NCBI RefSeq assembly: GCF_039522525.1
Contig: NZ_BAAADO010000003.1
Location: 186,001-250,000, forward strand
Source: Salinibacillus aidingensis
GTDB taxonomy: Bacteria; Bacillota; Bacilli; Bacillales; Alkalibacillaceae
Reading direction: 5' to 3'
Length of the DNA: 64,000 bases
In this document: positions 43,173 to 51,452 of the stretch, one piece after another
Layout of the letters: every line of letters begins with the position of its first letter
Numbering within the stretch: position 1 is the first letter of the stretch
Notes under the pieces: generated by a model
Told to the model about the DNA's origin: nothing
Database searches by the model: none
What the model saw: the letters and a program-made list of their open reading frames with translations, nothing else
Position numbers and translations under genes: made by a program

Positions 43173-43366
43173 CTTAGCGGAGGAAATATACGTAGACTCC
43201 TGCGGGAGGAAGGCCTAGGTGAGACCCCGCAGTGCGATAGCGCGAGGAGGCTCACCAGCCGCCCGCGGCAAAGAAGACACTACGATAACGACCTTTAGAG
43301 AGTTTGAGTAGATGTCGCATTTGTGCCCTTGGGTGAAAGCGAAGTATATTTCCGGAGCGGTGGTTC
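43173..43366. repeat. Family D repeat, interrupted
   Basis: Begins TTAGCGGAGGAAATATACG, followed by GACTCCTGCGGGAGG, GTGAGACCCCGCAGTGCG and CGAGGAGGCTCACC. It ends GAAGTATATTTCCGGAGCGG. Outer ends are inverted repeats (GGAAATATAC / GTATATTTCC). This element type is common in Bacillaceae. About 75 bases of unrelated sequence separate CCGCCCGCGG from the AAAGCGAAGTATATTTCC end. Confidence 0.8.
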
Positions 43367-43403
43367 CTGCACCTTGGCTTCGCTTAAACCACCAGAACTG
43401 ATT

Positions 43404-43424
43404 ATAGTCGCCTCCGCTTTTCTT
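43404..43424 (-). repeat. Family B end fragment
   Basis: TAGTCGCCTCCGCTTTTCTTA is the reverse complement of the family B left end. It lies 38 bases past the family D repeat. Confidence 0.6.
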
Positions 43425-43490
43425 AATCACATTCTTTCTGTTCCTTTCATAGTTTATAGGGACACTTCACTATAGAGGGGAATGGATTGT

Positions 43491-43979
43491 ATGTACAGAC
43501 AAAATGATAATGGATTTAGCCAATTTGATGGATTTTTTGATATGTTTCAGCAGCAGTCCCCGGGTCAGGGACCACCATTTGGTCAAGGCCCTTTTCAGGG
43601 ACCTGGTCAAGGGCCACCGTTTGGACAGGGGCCGGGCCAGGGAGCAGGACCACCGTTTGGTCAGGGCCAGGGCCAATTGCCTCAGGTACCTCCTTCTCTG
43701 CCAGATTTGTCTCAGGAAGGATTTTCCGGTCAGTTTGGCTCAGGTTATCAAGGACAGTTTGGAGACGGCCCCTCAGTTCAAGCCGTTGACCCTGGCTCTT
43801 TTCAGGGATGTTTAAGAAGATTGACATTGGTGCGCATGACAAATGGCCGAAGATTCTGGTTTTATCCAACCTATATCGGAAGAACGTCGGTAGCTGGTTA
43901 CAGGTGGTTCCCGCGTCGAAATCAGTGGGCTTACACAGGATTTGATACAGATCGTGTTGAATCCTTTCAATGCTATTAA
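43491..43979 (+). CDS. Gly/Pro/Gln-repeat protein with conserved C-terminal domain
   Basis: A 162-residue protein; ATG at 43491 is chosen because AGAGGGG lies 10 bases upstream. Residues about 25-65 are a repeat of GQGPPFGQ-type units (five to six). The C-terminal 60 residues are a compact aromatic/basic domain (CLRRLTLVRMTNGRRFWFYPTYIGRTSVAGYRWFPRR, ending FQCY) with Cys at both ends. No signal peptide. The composition resembles spore surface or coat proteins, but I cannot assign a function. Confidence 0.65.
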   Translation: MYRQNDNGFSQFDGFFDMFQQQSPGQGPPFGQGPFQGPGQGPPFGQGPGQGAGPPFGQGQGQLPQVPPSLPDLSQEGFSGQFGSGYQGQFGDGPSVQAVDPGSFQGCLRRLTLVRMTNGRRFWFYPTYIGRTSVAGYRWFPRRNQWAYTGFDTDRVESFQCY

Positions 43980-43983
43980 CAGT

Positions 43984-44016
43984 AATCCAGCTGTAGATTT
44001 GTTCTACAGCTGGATT
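43984..44016. terminator. Hairpin after the repeat protein
   Basis: AATCCAGCTGTAG pairs perfectly with CTACAGCTGGATT; only a short T-run follows. Confidence 0.7.
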
Positions 44017-44036
44017 CGTTTAAATGGGGGATTGAA

Positions 44037-44567
44037 ATGTATACTGTGCGAAAGGCTTCCTTTCATGATGCAGCTGGTATTGCTCATGTTCATGTAGATA
44101 GCTGGAGAAGTACATATAAAGATCTGGTCCGCAAACAGGACTTGGATCAGGAAACATCTTATGAAAATCGAAAAGCATTTTGGGAAACGATTTTGAAAAA
44201 GCATTATAAAAATCAGATTCTTTACGTTGGGGTTAATGAACAGAATCAGGTGATTGGTTTTATTTCAGGTGGTGCTGAACGATCAAAGAAGTTTGACTAT
44301 GATGGGGAGATTTATGCCGTCTATATTCTGGAGCAATATCAGGGCTTCGGACTTGGGAAAGCATTGTTGAATGCCTTTATGAAGGAAGCCCTGCAGCTTG
44401 GCTATCAATCAGTATTAGTATGGGTATTAACAGCTAACCCATCCGGTAAATTTTATGAATATTTTGGGGCTAAGCCTATTGAAGCTGAAGAAATAACGAT
44501 TGGTGAAGGTACATATGAGGAAACAGCTTTTGGCTGGCCGCAGATTAATAAAAATCCATCTGCCTAG
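44037..44567 (+). CDS. GNAT-family N-acetyltransferase
   Basis: A 176-residue GNAT enzyme. The acetyl-CoA pyrophosphate loop is YQGFGLGKALLNAF, preceded by the beta-4 strand EIYAVYILEQ and followed by SVLVWVLTANPSGKFYEYFGAKPI. GGGGG lies 6 bases before ATG. The acceptor is unknown. Confidence 0.9.
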   Translation: MYTVRKASFHDAAGIAHVHVDSWRSTYKDLVRKQDLDQETSYENRKAFWETILKKHYKNQILYVGVNEQNQVIGFISGGAERSKKFDYDGEIYAVYILEQYQGFGLGKALLNAFMKEALQLGYQSVLVWVLTANPSGKFYEYFGAKPIEAEEITIGEGTYEETAFGWPQINKNPSA

Positions 44568-44589
44568 TGGGACTGGGTCTGAAAAGTTG

Positions 44590-44624
44590 AAACCCATAGC
44601 ATGGTCTATCTCATGCTATGGGTT
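44590..44624 (+). terminator. Hairpin after the GNAT gene
   Basis: AACCCATAGCATG pairs perfectly with CATGCTATGGGTT. The T-tract is interrupted and continues as the TTTAT end of a family A repeat. Confidence 0.75.
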
Positions 44625-44625
44625 A

Positions 44626-44678
44626 TTTATCACGTATTAACTGGCCGTAATACCCCCACTGATGGAGTTTCACTTTGT
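44626..44678. repeat. Family A palindromic repeat, short form
   Basis: TTTATCACGTATTAACTGGCC to GGAGTTTCACTTTG; same internal deletion as the copies at 3512 and 27193. Confidence 0.82.
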
Positions 44679-44695
44679 GTTGGTATAGGAAAATT

Positions 44696-44760
44696 TGTGG
44701 AATAAGGAGAGGTGACGTTTGGCTCCAGCGCCCAGCCGCCTAATCAGATTTCCCTCACTT
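44696..44760. repeat. Family C repeat
   Basis: TGTGGAATAAGGAGAGGTGACG and GGCTCCAGCGCCCAGCCG match the copies at 33780 and 37172. It runs into the 3' end of mneP. Confidence 0.7.
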
Positions 44761-45621
44761 ATAAGGTTCAATATGAATATGGGTATGGTGAATATGAAAG
44801 GCCTCGGCTAAATATTCTTCAACCTGATCTGTTATTTGGTGACTTTCTTCGACTGTTAATTCAGGGTGAACTAAAATCGTCGCATCAACCAGAATCTGGT
44901 TTCCATGTAACCGTGCTTTGATATCCTTCACTTCCTGAACTCCTTCAACTTTAGCCATACCTTTTTTAATTTGTTTAATTTCCTTACTGTCAAAACCATC
45001 TGTAAGCGTAAGGGATGCATCTTTAAAAATGTCAAAGGCCGTTTTACAGATGATAAGACCAACAATAATACCAGCTATAGGGTCCATCCAGGATAAACCG
45101 AAGTGACTTCCGATAATCCCTCCGAAGGCACCAATACTGACCAGGGCGTCTGATAGGTTGTCCTGTGACTGTGCATACAAGGAGCTGCTTTTAATCTTTT
45201 TAGCCAAAAATAAATTATACCGATAGACACCAAACATAATAGTCGCACTAAATAACGCTGTATAACCAGCAAGCATATTGGGGGTTTCCAGCTCATGTTC
45301 TGAGAGTTTTGTAAATGAATTGAAAACAACTTCGATGCCGACTGTGATCATCACAAAAGCAGCGACTAACGACGCAATAGATTCAGCGCGGAAATGTCCA
45401 TAGTGGTGATCCTGGTCCGGGGGCTTTCTGGATATTTTCAGACCTATTAATACAGCGATGGAGGCGACCACGTCTGTAGCATTATTCAGTCCATCAGCCC
45501 TTAAAGCCTGGGATCCGGCAATATAAGCAATGATGAGTTTAAGAGAGGATAAAAATAAATAAGATGAAATGCTGAGCCAGGCACCTTTCTCTCCCCGTTT
45601 TAAATCGTAATATTCCTGCAT
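44755..45621 (-). CDS. mneP: Cation diffusion facilitator, Mn2+ exporter MneP type
   Basis: A 288-residue CDF protein with six membrane segments and a C-terminal cytosolic domain ending in a His-rich tail (FHIHHTHIHIEPYK). The metal site in helix 2 is ADGLNNATD and in helix 5 is DNLSDALVS. The N-N-x-x-D form and overall sequence (RGEKGAWLSI, KPPDQDHHYGHFRAESIASL, SLTLTDGFD) follow B. subtilis MneP (YeaB), which exports Mn2+. It carries GGAGGAAAG before ATG on the minus strand. No MntR-type operator was recognised upstream. Confidence 0.88.
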   Translation of the reverse strand: MQEYYDLKRGEKGAWLSISSYLFLSSLKLIIAYIAGSQALRADGLNNATDVVASIAVLIGLKISRKPPDQDHHYGHFRAESIASLVAAFVMITVGIEVVFNSFTKLSEHELETPNMLAGYTALFSATIMFGVYRYNLFLAKKIKSSSLYAQSQDNLSDALVSIGAFGGIIGSHFGLSWMDPIAGIIVGLIICKTAFDIFKDASLTLTDGFDSKEIKQIKKGMAKVEGVQEVKDIKARLHGNQILVDATILVHPELTVEESHQITDQVEEYLAEAFHIHHTHIHIEPYK

Positions 45622-45812
45622 GATTCTTTCCTCCGATTAGGGTGCATTCGTAATATATAGCGTAACAGACCAAATAGTAAAGGTCTAGAATGAATTGCCT
45701 GCATCCGTATGTACGCCTATATTTTGTTCGAAATTCGTTGAGTTAAACGGTATATTCAGATAGGTATGAGAAGAAATTGATTTTCACTAAATTTCAGAAG
45801 TTTATGACATCC

Positions 45813-45838
45813 GTTTAAAAGGGAAAAGACTTTTAAAC
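45813..45838. repeat. Perfect 9-bp inverted repeat in the mneP/IDEAL intergenic region
   Basis: GTTTAAAAG and CTTTTAAAC are separated by eight purine-rich bases. The remaining 360-base gap is AT-rich, without a gene that I can support. Confidence 0.5.
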
Positions 45839-45923
45839 ATATTCTATACAATAAGCAAGCATTTACCTTTATAACTTTCTTAATGAAAATAAGATTTATG
45901 GAATAAAAATTCATTTTAGATTA

Positions 45924-45952
45924 TTGAAAATTTTCCGAATTTCTTAGATAAT
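45924..45952 (+). promoter_or_regulatory. Sigma-A promoter of the IDEAL-domain gene
   Basis: TTGAAA and GATAAT with a 17-base spacer, 30 bases before the start codon. Confidence 0.6.
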
Positions 45953-45981
45953 AGTAAAAAGGGAACAAGGGGGGATGTTCC

Positions 45982-46224
45982 GTGAAAAAGCAGAAGCAGT
46001 CCTATATCTTAGTGAAATATGAAAATTGTTCACCACAGCCGTTTAAGGCAAAAAAAGAAATCTCCTATGAAATTAAATTGGCATCACGATTAATCCTGGA
46101 TGAATTAACGTTTAGTCATAATAAAGCCGTTATTGAAAAGCAGATCAATTCGGCGATTGATTCAGACAATCGCAGCGAATTTTATGAATTAAGCAAAAAG
46201 TACCAGCCGTTTATAAAAGAATAA
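45982..46224 (+). CDS. IDEAL-domain protein
   Basis: An 80-residue protein whose second half is an IDEAL domain (LILDELTFSHNKAVIEKQINSAIDSDNRSEFYELSKKY). The domain occurs in small Firmicutes proteins and at the end of YpiB. Its role is unknown. It has its own promoter and terminator. Confidence 0.82.
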   Translation: MKKQKQSYILVKYENCSPQPFKAKKEISYEIKLASRLILDELTFSHNKAVIEKQINSAIDSDNRSEFYELSKKYQPFIKE

Positions 46225-46244
46225 GAGAACAGGGTATTTTGTTA

Positions 46245-46279
46245 AATCCTTTGTCATTTTGTATGACAAAGGATTTTTT
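46245..46279 (+). terminator. Intrinsic terminator after the IDEAL gene
   Basis: AATCCTTTGTCA pairs perfectly with TGACAAAGGATT and is followed by T-rich sequence. Confidence 0.92.
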
Positions 46280-46340
46280 AAAGGAGTTTGTCAAAGATTG
46301 GCGAATCTAAAGAGTAATAGGAAAGAGATGGAGGGTGAAA

Positions 46341-47822
46341 ATGGAAGGGAAAACGTTTAATCATAGCTATTTTCAGCGAAAGCAAAACCGGATATTACTG
46401 CAAATACTCACATTTGGAGTTGTTTTAGGCTTAGGTGCTGAAATTGCCGTTGGGGCTCCGTTGCCGAACATGATTGCACTTGGAGGAATAGGGGGACTTA
46501 TTGTTGCACTCATTTTAATATTACATATTAGGCATTGGCTCCCTCATGCTATTCCTTATTTATCCATTACGGGGATTTCCATTGTTTCAATGGTCATTAT
46601 ACATAGTTCGGATTATGTGACCAATATGCTGTTTGTGTTTTTCTTACTTGCGGTCGCTGCTATCGCCCTGTCACTAAGAGTTTTAACAACAGGAGCCATC
46701 ATGGGACTTGGAGTGATGGTTTATTTTATTATCCTGAAGGGCGATGTTGTAGGCTTTGATGGTCGGGCGATTGTTATGACATTAGTGTTCTATACTTTAG
46801 TCTTTACACTGCTCTATATTCAGGTTCTTATTGCAAAAGAACTATTGAAGGGTGTACAGGATTCCCTGGATCAATCCAATAAGTTGCTGGCCGACCGTGA
46901 ACAGCAAAACAACCAAATTAAAAAAACAGCTAAAACCGTACACCAATCGATTCGGAATATTAATGAAAGCAGCCAAAAACAGTCGCAGGCCATGCGTGAA
47001 ATGAATCAGTCCTTTAAGGAAGTTGGAGGAGCCTCAGAATCACAGGTTGAGTCTGTGTCCAATATTACAGCTTTGACAAGCGAATCAAATAATAAGGTAT
47101 CTCAAATGATGAAGTCTTTTGAATATCTTGGTCAGACTGGTGAAGAGGTTTTGTCCTCATCAAATACTGGTGAAGCATCTCTTAAAAAGCTGGGCGAAAC
47201 GATGGAAGGATTCCAGCAATCATTTCAGACGATGCAGCAGAATATGAATGTCCTGACGGAAAAAATAAGGGAAGCGACAGGATTTACCGGTCAGATACAG
47301 GATATAGCAGAACAGACGAATCTGTTAGCCCTTAATGCGAGCATTGAAGCGGCTAGGGCCGGAGATGCAGGCAAAGGTTTTGCAGTGGTTGCAGAAGAAA
47401 TCCGTAAACTTGCGGAAGTGTCCAATACGACAGCTAAGCAAATTGACGAAACATTAAAAGCTGTGGAAGAAGACGCCAGCCAGACCCATCATCATGTAAA
47501 ACTAAATGATGACAAGTTAATGGAAAGTCTCTCCATAACAAGGGATGTGACAGATTCATTAATTGAAATCGGTAAAAATATTCATATATTTATTGATCAG
47601 TTGCGTGAGTTTGGACAGGAAGCAAAAATTATCCAGGACTCCTCAGATGGGATCGATCAATCGGTCAATGAATTAGCTTCGTTAATAGAAGAATCAACAG
47701 CGACGATGGAACAGATGCAGACGACCGTCCAGGAGCATTTAGAACGCCAGGAACATCTATTGAAAGCTGTGGAACAGACAAGCCGTGCGATGTCCAAGCT
47801 GGAGGAGCACCAGCAGAGTTAA
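46341..47822 (+). CDS. Methyl-accepting chemotaxis protein with multispan membrane domain
   Basis: A 493-residue receptor; ATG at 46341 is chosen over an overlapping GTG. Residues 18-175 contain about six membrane segments with very short loops and no extracytoplasmic sensor domain. A long coiled coil follows, and the signalling hairpin tip is intact (IAEQTNLLALNASIEAARAGDAGKGFAVVAEEIRKLAE). This layout suggests it senses a membrane or energy signal, or works through a partner. It probably signals to CheA/CheW encoded elsewhere. Confidence 0.9.
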   Translation: MEGKTFNHSYFQRKQNRILLQILTFGVVLGLGAEIAVGAPLPNMIALGGIGGLIVALILILHIRHWLPHAIPYLSITGISIVSMVIIHSSDYVTNMLFVFFLLAVAAIALSLRVLTTGAIMGLGVMVYFIILKGDVVGFDGRAIVMTLVFYTLVFTLLYIQVLIAKELLKGVQDSLDQSNKLLADREQQNNQIKKTAKTVHQSIRNINESSQKQSQAMREMNQSFKEVGGASESQVESVSNITALTSESNNKVSQMMKSFEYLGQTGEEVLSSSNTGEASLKKLGETMEGFQQSFQTMQQNMNVLTEKIREATGFTGQIQDIAEQTNLLALNASIEAARAGDAGKGFAVVAEEIRKLAEVSNTTAKQIDETLKAVEEDASQTHHHVKLNDDKLMESLSITRDVTDSLIEIGKNIHIFIDQLREFGQEAKIIQDSSDGIDQSVNELASLIEESTATMEQMQTTVQEHLERQEHLLKAVEQTSRAMSKLEEHQQS

Positions 47823-47915
47823 TCTAATCATCAATCAAATTCATGCTATACGACTCTATATCAAAATGTTATATTTGAAATAAATCGACAACATTTTGGT
47901 TAGAGGGGAAATAAG

Positions 47916-48833
47916 ATGAAAATTAAGTATTCAGCAGCCGTTATTATGCTGGTTGTGATGACTCTTACTGCCTGCCAGAACCAGGAAGTGAGTCAGGATC
48001 AGGAAAAACAGTCAGCAAATACAGAACAGAATCAGCAGGAGAATCAAAATGAAGAGAAGAGTTCTGAGAACGAACAAGATCAAGATACAGAAACGAATAA
48101 AGGGGAGTCCGGTGAACAAACTTCAGAGGACTCTGAGATGAATGAAGGTAGTAAAGGATCAGATCAGGAAACAGAGGATAAAAAGAACGCCAATGATAAA
48201 AATGAAAAGCCGGATGAAAATGGGATTGTTACCCTCTCGGATCCAACGGCAATTGACCTGGTAGTCAATAAACAAAGGAAGTTACCGGACGGTTTCGTGC
48301 CACCAGACCTGGTTGAACCGGATGTTCGTTTTTCATTTGACGAATGGAGAGAGAAAAGACAGATGCGGCAAGTGGCAGCAGGGCCATTAGAAAAATTGTT
48401 TAAAGGTGCCAAGCAGGCAGGCATAAACCTGTTCGCCGTTTCTGGTTATCGTTCCTATCAGCGGCAGGAAACGATTTATAATTATAATGTGGAAACAAAG
48501 GGATTAGAGCATGCCAATAAATATTCTGCTAAGCCAGGCCATAGTGAACACCAGACGGGATTAACGATGGATGTTTCCTCTCCGGCAGTGTCTTATGATT
48601 TAGTGGAAGGGTTCAGAGATACAGCTGCAGGAGAATGGCTTGCCAAACATGCTCACGAATACGGCTTTATTATTCGATATCCAAAAGGTAAAGCGGACAT
48701 TACCGGTTACAGCTACGAACCTTGGCATATACGTTATGTTGGAAAGGAACTTGCTAAAGATATTTACGAGCAGCAAGTTACGCTGGAGGAGTTCTTTGGA
48801 TTACAGCCTGGAGCAGGGACCGATGAAAAGTAA
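47916..48833 (+). CDS. VanY-type D-alanyl-D-alanine carboxypeptidase lipoprotein
   Basis: A 305-residue lipoprotein with lipobox LTAC. An acidic Glu/Gln/Asn/Ser-rich linker (residues about 22-95) leads to a peptidase M15B domain. Zinc site motifs are SEHQTGLTMDVSS and EPWHIRYVG, with the SGYRSYQRQ strand before them. It is like B. subtilis YodJ. It should trim peptidoglycan stem peptides at the outer membrane face. Confidence 0.9.
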   Translation: MKIKYSAAVIMLVVMTLTACQNQEVSQDQEKQSANTEQNQQENQNEEKSSENEQDQDTETNKGESGEQTSEDSEMNEGSKGSDQETEDKKNANDKNEKPDENGIVTLSDPTAIDLVVNKQRKLPDGFVPPDLVEPDVRFSFDEWREKRQMRQVAAGPLEKLFKGAKQAGINLFAVSGYRSYQRQETIYNYNVETKGLEHANKYSAKPGHSEHQTGLTMDVSSPAVSYDLVEGFRDTAAGEWLAKHAHEYGFIIRYPKGKADITGYSYEPWHIRYVGKELAKDIYEQQVTLEEFFGLQPGAGTDEK

Positions 48834-48846
48834 AGATATCAATTAT

Positions 48847-48882
48847 AAATCCAAATCTAAAGCTGCAGATTTGGATTTTTTT
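48847..48882 (+). terminator. Intrinsic terminator after the VanY-type gene
   Basis: AAATCCAAATCT pairs perfectly with AGATTTGGATTT, then a T-run. Confidence 0.93.
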
Positions 48883-48969
48883 ATTAATTTTCTGTAAAAA
48901 TTAAAAATTCAGGATACTTATATAAAACTTTCTGCTATGCTTAGGAAAACAGTAATGGGGGTGTAAAGC

Positions 48970-50241
48970 GTGAAAAAGAAAAAGGTCATTCGAAGCTGGA
49001 TGCTCTATGATTGGGCAAACTCAGCTTTTGCGACAACGATGATGGCTGCGGTTTTGCCTGTATTTTATTCTGACTACTATGCATCGAACCTGTCGGATCA
49101 GACGGCTACAAGCTACTGGGCGTATACACAGTCTATTGCTGTTCTGATTGTTGCTATCCTGGCCCCTGTTTTAGGAGCTATTAGTGATTACTCACAGGCA
49201 AAGAAGAAGTTTTTACGCTTTTTTGCTTATATGGGAATCCTTGCAAGTATCTTGTTTGCAGTTGTAGGTGAAGGACAGTACTTATTTGCTTCCATATTAA
49301 TGGTTATTGCCTCTGTAGGGTTCTCAGGGGGAAATGTGTTTTATGACGCATTTTTGCCGGAAATTGCTGACAAAGAACAGATTGATAAGGTCTCCACATC
49401 AGGGTTTGCTTTTGGTTACATAGGTGGGGGAGTTTTACTTGCGATCAATATCCTAATGATTCAAAAATATGAATGGTTTGGGTTTCCGGATATAGCTGCT
49501 GCAACAAAAACAGCCTTAATATCCGTGGGAATCTGGTGGTTTGTCTTTTCACTCCCCCTGTTTAAAAACCTGAAGGAGGAGAAGAGACAAAAACGAAAAA
49601 GGGATGAGTCTTTTATTGTAATAGGCTTTCGTCGTGTCGGGCATACATTTCGTTCTCTGCGTCATTTTAAGCAATTATTTATATTTCTAATCGCTTTTTG
49701 GCTGTTCAATGATGGGATATCGACCATCATCCGAATGGCGACCATTTATGGCAGAGAGATCGGAATTGGACAAAGTGATTTAATTATTGCTCTGTTAATG
49801 ACTCAATTTGTCGGCATTCCCTGTACCTTTCTTTTTGGCTGGTTTTCGAAAAAAATTCATCCTAAACAGGCACTGACCCTTGCCTTGCTGGTTTATGTAG
49901 CGATTGTTATACTGGGCTATTTTATGACCTCTGCTCTGCATTTCTATCTGCTGGCCATTTGCGTCGGGTTCGTTCAGGGTGGTGCGCAGGCTCTTAGCCG
50001 CTCCATATTTGGAAGAATGGTCCCCCGGCAAAAGGAAGCCGAATTTTATGGGTTTTATGGGATTTCCTCCAAATTTGCAGCCATTGTAGGCCCCTTTGTA
50101 TTTGGGCTCGTAGGACAACTGACAGGATCCAGTCGGCTCGGTATTTTGGCTTTGTTAGTATTCTTTATTGTCGGCATTCTTTTACTGCAAATGGTTAATA
50201 TCGAAAAAGGAGAGCGGGAGGCTGAGGAAGCATCTTTATAA
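48970..50241 (+). CDS. UMF1-family MFS transporter (YxiO-like)
   Basis: A 423-residue polytopic protein starting at GTG after GGGGGTG. It opens with the UMF1/Atg22 hallmark SWMLYDWANSAFATTMMAAVLPVFYSDYYA, has GFAFGYIGGG and the late GFVQGGAQALSRSIFGRMVPRQKEAEFYGFY. Bacterial members are like B. subtilis YxiO, of unknown substrate; the yeast homologue Atg22 exports amino acids from the vacuole. Confidence 0.9.
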   Translation: MKKKKVIRSWMLYDWANSAFATTMMAAVLPVFYSDYYASNLSDQTATSYWAYTQSIAVLIVAILAPVLGAISDYSQAKKKFLRFFAYMGILASILFAVVGEGQYLFASILMVIASVGFSGGNVFYDAFLPEIADKEQIDKVSTSGFAFGYIGGGVLLAINILMIQKYEWFGFPDIAAATKTALISVGIWWFVFSLPLFKNLKEEKRQKRKRDESFIVIGFRRVGHTFRSLRHFKQLFIFLIAFWLFNDGISTIIRMATIYGREIGIGQSDLIIALLMTQFVGIPCTFLFGWFSKKIHPKQALTLALLVYVAIVILGYFMTSALHFYLLAICVGFVQGGAQALSRSIFGRMVPRQKEAEFYGFYGISSKFAAIVGPFVFGLVGQLTGSSRLGILALLVFFIVGILLLQMVNIEKGEREAEEASL

Positions 50242-50245
50242 CAAG

Positions 50246-50275
50246 AAAGCCGCGACACTAATCGGTCGCGGCTTT
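50246..50275. terminator. Bidirectional terminator
   Basis: AAAGCCGCGAC pairs perfectly with GTCGCGGCTTT between convergent genes. Confidence 0.9.
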
Positions 50276-50280
50276 TGCTC

Positions 50281-51198
50281 TTATAAAATCGGACGGCTAT
50301 AGCGGTTTTCCAACTGTTGATTTACCGGCTTCCCTGTATCGTAGGATATATTATCAATAAGTTCAGCTACTGTTTGTTTATTTTGAGATGTAGGGTGTTC
50401 CCAGTACTTAATAATGGCAAACAAGGTTTCCAGTCCTTCCTTTTTCCCTTTATTATATAAGTCGATAAAGCTTTCAGTACTAGGTTCGTTTGTTGCCGGA
50501 TGGTACCATGTGGAATGGTCCTCATTGAGGTAATCCCTATCTTTCTTGATTGGCTGATGAGAAAAGGGAGAAATCATGGAACCCAGAATCCTGTTTTTCC
50601 AGCTGTATGGATCAAACAGTACTTTTAATGCGCGTTTCATATCCCGGTAGGCAAGCTGAATAAAATCATCCGGGAGTTTATCTGTGTGCTCGGAAAAATG
50701 GTGCATGATGGTGTTCTGTAAAAGTCTGCTTACTTCCTTATCAAGGGTTGGACCTACATCTATTTCTTTATAAACGGGAACCTTCCATGTATCAAGATTT
50801 CGGTATTTTCGCATCATCAATGTATCAATAATCACTTCAAGCTCCTGATGCTTATTCTTTTCATAGCCTGCACGATAATGTATATAAGGGTGTGTATTCC
50901 GGTCTAATATATGGTGTGAAACAAATCCCAGAATGTAGGCTTTGGTTGAATTTGATTTAGAAATACCTGACTGAAGAATATCCATAAGAAATGGACCGCA
51001 TTTTTCAGTATGCAAAAGCTTCCCCATATCATTTATTTCCCCATTATGTTTCCATGGCCAAAAATTGTGATAGAAAAATGGATCTGGCCCCTGGGCACCT
51101 AAGTTCATATAGCCCTGTACGTCTTGAAGATGGACTGGATCATTCAAGGAAACCATAATATCCTCACAAAACATAATATGCGTCCATATGTTAGGCAT
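50281..51198 (-). CDS. Zinc-dependent phospholipase C-like protein
   Basis: A 305-residue cytosolic-looking protein with the zinc-dependent PLC-like pattern: MPNIWTHIMFCEDI, LGAQGPDPFFYHNFWPW, FVSHHILDRNTHPYIHYRAG (the HHxxD/HP cluster), and a late FSHQPIKKD with DHSTWYHP. No signal peptide is present, so it is probably not a secreted lecithinase. Bacillus homologues are uncharacterised. Confidence 0.8.
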   Translation of the reverse strand: MPNIWTHIMFCEDIMVSLNDPVHLQDVQGYMNLGAQGPDPFFYHNFWPWKHNGEINDMGKLLHTEKCGPFLMDILQSGISKSNSTKAYILGFVSHHILDRNTHPYIHYRAGYEKNKHQELEVIIDTLMMRKYRNLDTWKVPVYKEIDVGPTLDKEVSRLLQNTIMHHFSEHTDKLPDDFIQLAYRDMKRALKVLFDPYSWKNRILGSMISPFSHQPIKKDRDYLNEDHSTWYHPATNEPSTESFIDLYNKGKKEGLETLFAIIKYWEHPTSQNKQTVAELIDNISYDTGKPVNQQLENRYSRPIL

Positions 51199-51452
51199 AA
51201 GATGACCCGCCTTTCTATCTGTATTTCCCAGCTTCCTTTACCTCTGATTTGGAAGCGAGTAAATGTAATGTTCCAAGAATAAAAACTTACTATCTGACAG
51301 TGCTGGTATTTACATGTATATTATAAAGGACATATCGCAAAAAAAGAGAGGTTTATCTGACATTTTTTTGTCTACAAGTAGGCAATTTTCAAAACATTTG
51401 GTATGGTAAAAGAGTAAACGAGTTAATAAAGGGGTATAAGGAGGAGAACTAT

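Noticed and set aside
43504..43869. Frames on both strands over the GQGPPFGQ repeat gene
   Set aside because: Low-complexity repeats keep alternative frames open; only the frame with AGAGGGG and the conserved C-terminal domain is supported.
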